Part shown: positions 1 through 4,882 of the stretch, piece after piece | Layout of the letters: the number at the start of each line of letters is the position of its first letter | Position numbering within the stretch: position 1 is the stretch's first letter | Origin: Bog-793 sp050014835 | GTDB lineage: Bacteria; Actinomycetota; Acidimicrobiia; Acidimicrobiales; Bog-793 | Direction of reading: 5' to 3' | Assembly (NCBI GenBank): GCA_050014835.1 | Contig: JBEKCO010000025.1 | Coordinates: 1 to 25,692 of the forward strand | DNA length: 25,692 bases | Notes under the pieces: model-generated | Database searches by the model: none | What the model was told of the DNA's origin: nothing | What the model saw: only the letters and a program-made list of their open reading frames with translations | Position numbers and translations under genes: made by a program

Positions 1-1
1 G

Positions 2-49
2 GCGATGAACCTCGACCGGATCGGCCGGATCCCCGGGCTGATCGGGTGA
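2..49 (+). CDS. Possible 3' end of an upstream gene (partial)
   Basis: An open frame enters from the left edge and stops at TGA 47-49, giving about 15 residues ending in RIGRIPGLIG. Nothing identifies a family. It might be the C-terminus of a plus-strand gene converging on the minus-strand gene that ends at 116, or chance. The 66 bases after the stop hold no clear terminator hairpin. Confidence 0.25.
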   Translation, partial: AMNLDRIGRIPGLIG

Positions 50-115
50 GCAAGCCCGTGTTCTTGCACGCAATCCTTCGCTGACCAAGCCGAAGGGCCC
101 TTGCCGACCAGCCAA

Positions 116-1624
116 CTAGGGGGCGACGGGCCCAGCGGCCGCGAGCGCGAGGACGAGTTGTCCCGCCGAGCCCGTGTTCCACGGCCACGCCTCGCCGGCG
201 GCGTTGAGGTCGTCCTGCAGGGAGGTCGCCGCAGTCTCGTCCGCGGCCGGGTCGCCGCCGGCGCCGAACGCCGTCGCGGGGAACGGCCAGTACCCGACGA
301 TGGCGGGGGCGACGGTGGCGTTCGTGAGGTAGGGAGCCGTCGTGGTCGGCTGGTCCCAGTTGGACTGGCTAGCCGAGAATTGCGCAAGGATCGTCGCGGC
401 GTGCGAGCTCGTCGACGCACCCCAGGCGACCGCCCACATCTGCTCGATTGCGTCGGGGTAGAGGACGGTCCAGTCCGTCGTCGTGTCGGTGGACGCGTCC
501 GCCCCGGCCCGCGCCCAGTCGTAGGAGTTCGTCGTCGCGTTCCAGAGCCCCTGGATGCCGGCGAACGAACTCGTCGCGTCAGCCGTCGCCTCAGAGACGA
601 GCGCGGCGTCGTTCGCCGCACGGGCGAGGTTCTCGGCCGAGACGAGCCCGCCGTAGACCTCGGCGTTGTCCATCAGGTACTTGGCGTGGTACGTCGGCGT
701 CGCCCACGTGAGCCCGTCGGACTCCTGGGTGGACTCGATCGCCTTGACCGCGAGCTGGATCGCGGGGAGGAGCTTGGCGAGGTTCGCCGCGTTGTCGGTT
801 GCCGCGTAGGTGTCCCATGCCGCGGCGAGGAACGTCCCGGCGTAGGCGTCCGTCGAGTCGAATGACCCAGTCGAGGTCTCCACGCCGTTCGTGTAGTCGT
901 AGTCGGTGACGTAGCCCGTCGTCGGGTCCATGTGCGCTGCATACCAGAAGAGCCACGACCAGGCGACACCGGCGTAGGTCATGTCCCCGCTTATTGCGGA
1001 GGCTTCGGCGAGGCCGATCGCCCCGTAGTTCGCGACATAGGGCTGGATGACGGCCGACGTCCCGCTAAACGGGTAGTTGGCGATCGCGCCATCCGGCAGC
1101 TGCGCCGAGGCGATCCAGTCGGCGTCGGCCTCGATCGAGGCAAGCGCCGCACCAGACGGCGCCGGGGTCGTCGGACCCGTCGCACCGGTGGCTGGCGGGA
1201 GCGTTGTCGACGTCGTTGGCGCGGTGGTCGTCGGCGCGGTCGTCGTTGGCGGCGCCGACGTCGTGGTGGTCGACCCTGTCGGTGCTGTCGTCGAGGTTGT
1301 CGACGGGGAAGTGGTCGTGGGTCCCGAAGCGAGACTCTGCGTCGGCCGATGCGCGGCCGTCAAGTGACGGGCGAGCTGGACGAACGACTGCAGGCTCGCG
1401 GGTGTCACGGGAACCGATGTGGCGGCCTCGGTGCCGCCGATGCGCGCGACCTGGCTCGCGGTGATGGCGATCGCGATAGCGACACCGCCGCCGATGCCGA
1501 GCCGGCGCGCCCGCCGGCGTGACGCCGCGTGCTCGCCTAGCCGGAGGCATGACGCGGTCTCGCCAACTGACCACTCTGAGCGCGACCACTCCTTGTGCTC
1601 CTCTGGAGGAACTAGCTTCTCCAT
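116..1624 (-). CDS. Membrane-anchored extracytoplasmic protein with alpha/alpha-toroid (six-hairpin glycosidase-like) domain
   Basis: 502 residues. A cytoplasmic head of about 40 residues is followed by one membrane segment (about 43-62, LGIGGGVAIAIAITASQVAR), a Thr/Ser/Pro-rich linker (about 95-160) typical of surface-exposed proteins, and a C-terminal domain (about 160-502) rich in Trp, Tyr, Asp and Ala helices with repeated hairpins such as DADWIASAQLPDGAIANYP and the WSWLFWYAAHMDPTTGYV stretch. That pattern is seen in alpha/alpha-toroid enzymes (six-hairpin glycosidases) and related glycan-binding proteins; the exact family and catalytic acid cannot be fixed by eye. The ATG is supported by a strong Shine-Dalgarno (GGGGGGAGGA) just upstream. 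It sits downstream of the L,D-transpeptidase gene on the same strand, so an envelope role is likely. Function is inference; the anchor-linker-domain layout is seen directly. Confidence 0.8.
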   Translation of the reverse strand: MEKLVPPEEHKEWSRSEWSVGETASCLRLGEHAASRRRARRLGIGGGVAIAIAITASQVARIGGTEAATSVPVTPASLQSFVQLARHLTAAHRPTQSLASGPTTTSPSTTSTTAPTGSTTTTSAPPTTTAPTTTAPTTSTTLPPATGATGPTTPAPSGAALASIEADADWIASAQLPDGAIANYPFSGTSAVIQPYVANYGAIGLAEASAISGDMTYAGVAWSWLFWYAAHMDPTTGYVTDYDYTNGVETSTGSFDSTDAYAGTFLAAAWDTYAATDNAANLAKLLPAIQLAVKAIESTQESDGLTWATPTYHAKYLMDNAEVYGGLVSAENLARAANDAALVSEATADATSSFAGIQGLWNATTNSYDWARAGADASTDTTTDWTVLYPDAIEQMWAVAWGASTSSHAATILAQFSASQSNWDQPTTTAPYLTNATVAPAIVGYWPFPATAFGAGGDPAADETAATSLQDDLNAAGEAWPWNTGSAGQLVLALAAAGPVAP

Positions 1625-1638
1625 GGGAGCATCCTCCC
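1625..1638 (-). promoter_or_regulatory. Shine-Dalgarno region inside a short hairpin
   Basis: Read on the minus strand, GGGAG-GATG-CTCCC lies directly before the ATG at 1624. The stem includes the Shine-Dalgarno (GGAGG), so the ribosome site could be masked. The upstream CCCC can also pair with GGGG of the same region, giving a competing fold. Confidence 0.35.
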
Positions 1639-1683
1639 CCCAGGGGTGCTAGGGGCACAGACTCGAATAAGGCCATTTCACCT

Positions 1684-1711
1684 GCCCTAAGAGCCCGGGT
1701 TCACTAGTCAA
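1684..1711 (-). promoter_or_regulatory. Candidate sigma-70-type promoter for the 116-1624 gene
   Basis: On the minus strand TTGACT (1711-1706) is followed after 16 bases by TAGGGC (1689-1684). The -35 is near consensus, the -10 is weaker at its last base. A start of transcription near 1677 would give a leader of about 50 bases before the ATG at 1624. Confidence 0.4.
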
Positions 1712-1754
1712 GCGGCACGCAGCGCCGACCACGGGGAGTGAGGAATCGCATAGA

Positions 1755-1855
1755 TAGACCACTATCAGTGAGCATCTGGTGACGCTGAGTGGTGAGATCG
1801 ACGCCTCAATTCGACCGAATAAGCCACTCAGTGTGGTCTAAAGCCCCCTGAGGCG
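1755..1855. repeat. Cluster of nested inverted repeats in the 1625-1920 intergenic region
   Basis: Three left arms pair with three right arms in the intergenic gap: TAGACCAC (1755-1762) with GTGGTCTA (1833-1840); ACGCTGAGTGG (1782-1792) with CCACTCAGTGT (1824-1834, one mismatch); CGCCTCA (1802-1808) with TGAGGCG (1849-1855). A competing arm pair ACCACT (1758-1763) and AGTGGT (1788-1793) also exists. The region lies after the L,D-transpeptidase gene and before the promoter of the next gene, so it could be a terminator, a structured RNA or an operator array. No T-tract is present. The rest of 1625-1920 shows nothing else. Confidence 0.45.
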
Positions 1856-1920
1856 CACCGGGTGCCGACGCGCCCACCGACCGTGTGAGCCGGGGCGGGA
1901 AAAGCGCCGGCGCGGGGTGA

Positions 1921-3297
1921 TTAGTAGGTGCCGACCGGAAGCGTGGTCGTGGTCGTCGTCGTCGTCGTCGTAGTAGTGGTAGGGATGTAAAGCGGGGCAG
2001 GGGCCGTCGTGCCGAGCTGTTGCCATAGGTCGCCCGTCGTGACGGTCACGAGCGTGCCATAGGTGTCGAGGGGGTAGAGGATCTCGGCGTTTGAGTACGG
2101 CAGCTCGACGCACCCGTCGCTCTGGGGGTAGCCATAGCCGGCACGGAGGAAGCCGTGGACGGCGTCGGACTCGTAGAAGTAGGAGACCCAGGGAACGTCT
2201 GTGTCGTCGTACTTCGTGCCGTCGGGGTTGGTGCCCTTCATCGTCGTCGACGTGAAGCGCAGGTAGACAGGCCACGTGCCGAGCGGTGTCGTCGCCTTGT
2301 AACCCCCCGTGTTCACCGGGGTCTGGAAGACGGCCTGACCGCCGCGCCACACGTACAGCGTCTCGGGCAGGGTCTCCGTCACCATGAGGTAGGTGTAGGG
2401 ACGCGTCGTCACGTCACGTGTCGCGACCGCGTCGAGCAGCGCCGCCCAGACCGTTGGCCCCGGAACGCCGTCGATGTAGAGGTTGTGGTCGGCCTCGAAG
2501 GCCATCAACGCTCCCTCGGTGACGACGTTCCAGGCGCCGGGAACCCACAACGACGCGAGCTGCGACGGCGTGCTGGCGTAGCGCCACTGGAAGCTCCCCG
2601 TCTCGGGCTCGAGCGAGATCGCGTCCGGTCTCGTGGGCTCGTCGGCGAGCGCTGACGCCGGGTCGGCCGCCGGCCCGGTCGTCGTCACCGGGGCGGGGTA
2701 CGACGTCGGCGCCCCGGTCGGGCCGGAGGGTCCGGCGGGGTTCGTGGGGGTGAAATTCACGGGGAGGTAGCCGAGCTCGGCGAGGAGTTGCTGCAGCCGG
2801 AGGACCGGGACGTCTTCGATCGTGAAGCTCGTCGCCAGCGAGGACGTCAGCACCGCGCCGGACTTCGATCGGATCCCCTTCGTGCCGCCGGGGACGTGGA
2901 CGGAGATCTGCTCGAGGGGGACGAAGAAGCCGGCCGGGTGGAACACCAGCCTCTTTGGCGACGGCCGGGACCACGTCCCGGGGACCGAGGGCGTGAGGGT
3001 CGGCAGGGGGATGTGTCGGGCGAGCGGGAGCGAGAAATCGAGGTCGACGGACGAGGCATACGAGACGTCGCTGGCGCCGGATGCCGGGAACTGAGCGAGA
3101 AGGTGGAGGGTCCCGACCGCCTTGACGTGCTTGGTCGGGGTCGACGAATGCGACCGGCCGGAGGGGCCGCGGTCAACTGAGGTAGCCGCGAAGCCTTCGA
3201 CCACCGCGATGGCGACGATGACGGCGACCACCGCCAAGACGATCATCCGTCCCCGGCTCAGCGCCGCCCGTTCTCCTTTTTGGCGCTCGGCTTTCAC
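1921..3297 (-). CDS. L,D-transpeptidase (YkuD) with Ig-like and split peptidoglycan-binding regions
   Basis: 458 residues. It would make 3-3 cross-links in peptidoglycan, or attach proteins to it, outside the membrane. Layout: N-terminal membrane anchor (about 18-40), Ser/Thr linker, a beta-rich Ig/Big-like region (about 60-155), the first half of a peptidoglycan-binding domain (VLRLQQLLAELGYLPVNF), a Pro/Thr-rich insert of about 60-70 residues, its second half (GALMAFEADHNLYIDGVPG), then a YkuD domain. The catalytic motif is HGFLRAGYGYPQSDGCVELP, with Cys at residue 396 and the conserved His at its start. The tail has 13 consecutive Thr before LPVGTY. The start is GTG with GGGAGGA six bases upstream. 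The family match is firm; partner and cross-link type are not shown by sequence. Confidence 0.92.
   Translation of the reverse strand: MKAERQKGERAALSRGRMIVLAVVAVIVAIAVVEGFAATSVDRGPSGRSHSSTPTKHVKAVGTLHLLAQFPASGASDVSYASSVDLDFSLPLARHIPLPTLTPSVPGTWSRPSPKRLVFHPAGFFVPLEQISVHVPGGTKGIRSKSGAVLTSSLATSFTIEDVPVLRLQQLLAELGYLPVNFTPTNPAGPSGPTGAPTSYPAPVTTTGPAADPASALADEPTRPDAISLEPETGSFQWRYASTPSQLASLWVPGAWNVVTEGALMAFEADHNLYIDGVPGPTVWAALLDAVATRDVTTRPYTYLMVTETLPETLYVWRGGQAVFQTPVNTGGYKATTPLGTWPVYLRFTSTTMKGTNPDGTKYDDTDVPWVSYFYESDAVHGFLRAGYGYPQSDGCVELPYSNAEILYPLDTYGTLVTVTTGDLWQQLGTTAPAPLYIPTTTTTTTTTTTTTLPVGTY
1942..1980 (-). repeat. Trinucleotide run encoding poly-threonine
   Basis: Thirteen Thr codons in a row near the L,D-transpeptidase C-terminus, including six consecutive ACG codons (1954-1971). 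Such a pure triplet run can slip during replication and change tail length without breaking the frame. Confidence 0.85.
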
Positions 3298-3379
3298 CGT
3301 GATCCTCCCGGCGGGAGTCTACGGGCGGCGCCTGACACCCGGGGCGCGGAATACGCGCCGTCGCCCGCCCGCCCGCCGG

Positions 3380-3535
3380 TCAAGCCGCCGAGAACCCGCC
3401 GTGTGGCTGGCCCGGAGAATGGACCCACGCCCAGGCCTCCGCCAGTTTCAAGATGGTGTCGCTTGTCGCGCCCTGCGCAATCTGGTCGATCATTCGGTCG
3501 CCGATGGCCGCCAGGAGTTCGTCGTCGGTAGCCAT
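3380..3535 (-). CDS. Small conserved-looking hypothetical protein (51 aa)
   Basis: Read from the ATG at 3535 the product is 51 residues beginning MATDDELLAAIGDRMIDQIA and continuing as a predicted amphipathic helix (TSDTILKLAEAWAWVHSP). A longer frame opens upstream to 3682, but that extension is Arg/Pro/Gly-rich, looks non-coding and would overlap the promoter of the divergent gene at 3681, so the short form was chosen. A purine-rich stretch (GGAAAGGCGGCGGAA) precedes the ATG. No membrane segment or known domain. It lies 82 bases upstream of the L,D-transpeptidase start on the same strand and may be co-transcribed. Function unknown. Confidence 0.6.
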   Translation of the reverse strand: MATDDELLAAIGDRMIDQIAQGATSDTILKLAEAWAWVHSPGQPHGGFSAA

Positions 3536-3666
3536 TTCCGCCGCCTTTCCGCCTCGTGTCGCCCTGCCACTCGACGGTGACACTAGGCGTGGGCCACGTC
3601 GGGGTCCTGGCGATTGTGGACAGGCGATGATCTGTGCCCCGGGAGGACGCTTTGACCTGCCGGTCC

Positions 3667-3672
3667 TAGACT
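3667..3672 (+). promoter_or_regulatory. Candidate -10 box of a leaderless transcript
   Basis: TAGACT ends eight bases before the ATG at 3681 and there is no Shine-Dalgarno between them, so transcription would begin at or next to the start codon. The TTGACC at 3652-3657 is only nine bases away and cannot be its -35. The same octamer CTAGACTG precedes the gene at 4195. Confidence 0.45.
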
Positions 3673-3680
3673 GAAACACC

Positions 3681-4049
3681 ATGCGCGATCCGAGTGCTCG
3701 ATTCAGTCGTTATCTGCAGATGTGGTGGGAAGAGCAGTTGCGGGGCGAGGCGTATCCGTGCGAGTGGCTGCACGGCCGCGACGCCGGCGCGATCGCTCAC
3801 GAGTTCCGTCGGGACGCGCAGTTCGCTGTCGCCCAGGCGGCTTTCCTGCTCCGGCGTCCGGACGAACAGGTCGCCCGCGAGGTCGTCGAGAAGCTCGAGC
3901 CGGCGCCGGTGGAAGCGGACGCCCGCGTGCTCGTCGAGGCGGTGGTGAGCGCCGGTGCGACGGCGCAGCGCGTCCGCACGACGACGGTGTTCGGCGCACT
4001 CCTCACCATCACGGCCCTCGTCGTGAGGAACATCCTGCGGGGTCGCTAG
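3681..4049 (+). CDS. Small protein with C-terminal membrane segment, function unknown
   Basis: 122 residues. The N-terminal 95 residues are soluble, charged and helical (SRYLQMWWEEQLRGEAYPCE, then an Ala/Glu-rich part), and the last 22 or so form one membrane helix (TTTVFGALLTITALVVRNIL) ending in RGR. This is a tail-anchored layout with the bulk in the cytoplasm. The short stretch after the helix and the lack of a Pro-Glu-Pro or LPXTG-like motif argue against a sortase or exosortase substrate. No Shine-Dalgarno precedes the ATG. The gene is divergent from 3380-3535 and is followed by 145 bases before the phosphatidyltransferase gene. No family recognised. Confidence 0.7.
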   Translation: MRDPSARFSRYLQMWWEEQLRGEAYPCEWLHGRDAGAIAHEFRRDAQFAVAQAAFLLRRPDEQVAREVVEKLEPAPVEADARVLVEAVVSAGATAQRVRTTTVFGALLTITALVVRNILRGR

Positions 4050-4062
4050 CCGTCCGTCCGGG

Positions 4063-4080
4063 GTGCCCGGCGGGGGGCAC
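4063..4080 (+). terminator. GC-rich hairpin after the 3681-4049 gene
   Basis: GTGCCC and GGGCAC pair perfectly around a six-base loop, 14 bases after the stop codon. A second, overlapping fold uses GGCAC with the GTGCC just downstream. No T-run follows, so the call is weak. Confidence 0.3.
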
Positions 4081-4164
4081 TGTCGTGTGCCGGGGGGAAC
4101 GTGACGAAAAGGTTTGTTCGCACGATCTCAGGTGGCGGGGGACGGCCGTTTCGTCGCGACCTCT

Positions 4165-4191
4165 TTGGAACATCACGGCCCTCTCTAGACT
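4165..4191 (+). promoter_or_regulatory. Candidate promoter of a leaderless pgsA-like mRNA
   Basis: TTGGAA (4165-4170) and TAGACT (4186-4191) are separated by 15 bases. The -10 ends six bases before the ATG at 4198 (three before the GTG at 4195) and no Shine-Dalgarno is present, which fits a transcript beginning at the start codon. Confidence 0.45.
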
Positions 4192-4194
4192 GCG

Positions 4195-4839
4195 GTGATG
4201 GCCTCGACCTACGACCCGTCGACGGGCGCGGCCACGACTGGGGACGCGGATGCCCTGCTCGCCCGGGTTTGGACGCTCCCGAACGCGATCACGGTCTCAC
4301 GTCTCGTGCTGCTCGGCGCCTTCCTCGCGGCGCTCTTCCCCCTGCACGAGCGCGTGGTGGCCTTTTTCCTGCTCGGCGTGACCGGGATCACCGACTTCCT
4401 CGACGGTTACATCGCCCGCCACCACAACCAGGTGACGACGATCGGGAAGATCATCGACCCGTCCGTCGACCGCGTCGTGCTCATCACGAGCGTTGTCTGC
4501 GTTGTCGTCTTCGGCGCGGTGCCGGTCTGGCTCGCCGTGGTCGTGCTGGGCCGCGAGGTCATCGTGAGCGCGACCGTCCTCGTGCTGGCGGCACTCGGGG
4601 CGGCGCGCATCGACGTCAATTGGTTCGGCAAGGCGGGCACCTTCGGGTTGATGTGCGACCTCCCGCTGTTCGTGCTCGCCCACGGTCCGGGCGGCTGGAC
4701 GCACGCCGTGGAGGTCACGGCGTGGGTGATCGTCGTCCCGGCGCTCGCCTTCTCCTTCTACGGAGCCGTCCTCTACGTGCCCGCGGCGCGACGGGCGCTC
4801 GCGGCCGGCCGTCGGGGTGCGGATAGGGCGTCGACATGA
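4195..4839 (+). CDS. pgsA: CDP-alcohol phosphatidyltransferase (PgsA-like)
   Basis: 214 residues. The family moves a phosphatidyl group from CDP-diacylglycerol to an alcohol such as glycerol-3-phosphate or inositol phosphate in the inner membrane. The full signature D-x2-D-G-x2-A-R-x8-G-x3-D-x3-D is present: Asp67, Asp70, Gly71, Ala74, Arg75, Gly84, Asp88 and Asp92. Hydrophobic stretches across the protein fit the usual six membrane helices. Start is GTG 4195 or ATG 4198; the ATG fits a leaderless transcript better. M. tuberculosis has pgsA2 (Rv1822) close upstream of gcvH-garA, so the neighbourhood agrees. The accepted alcohol cannot be told from sequence alone, so the symbol is tentative. 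Confidence 0.85.
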   Translation: MMASTYDPSTGAATTGDADALLARVWTLPNAITVSRLVLLGAFLAALFPLHERVVAFFLLGVTGITDFLDGYIARHHNQVTTIGKIIDPSVDRVVLITSVVCVVVFGAVPVWLAVVVLGREVIVSATVLVLAALGAARIDVNWFGKAGTFGLMCDLPLFVLAHGPGGWTHAVEVTAWVIVVPALAFSFYGAVLYVPAARRALAAGRRGADRAST

Positions 4840-4882
4840 GCATGCGCCCCGTGACGAGGGCTGTGGTGACCGAGGTCGCGCC

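Noticed and set aside
101..1522. Long plus-strand frames of up to 254 residues over the first gene
   Set aside because: They mirror the minus-strand toroid gene, are extremely Arg/Gly-rich and show no domain; the opposite strand has an anchor, linker, domain and strong Shine-Dalgarno.
1640..1730. c-di-AMP (ydaO-type) riboswitch before the envelope protein gene
   Set aside because: Short matches such as CCGCTTGAC and CAGGTGAAAT recall parts of the consensus, and such switches do precede cell-wall genes in actinobacteria, but the distance to the ATG is too short and the required stems do not form.
3652..3672. TTGACC and TAGACT as a full -35/-10 pair
   Set aside because: They are only nine bases apart; polymerase needs about 15-19.
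3681..4049. C-terminal helix plus Arg tail as an exosortase or sortase sorting signal
   Set aside because: No signal peptide, no Pro-Glu-Pro or LPXTG-like motif before the helix, and the protein is cytoplasmic in character; tail anchor is simpler.
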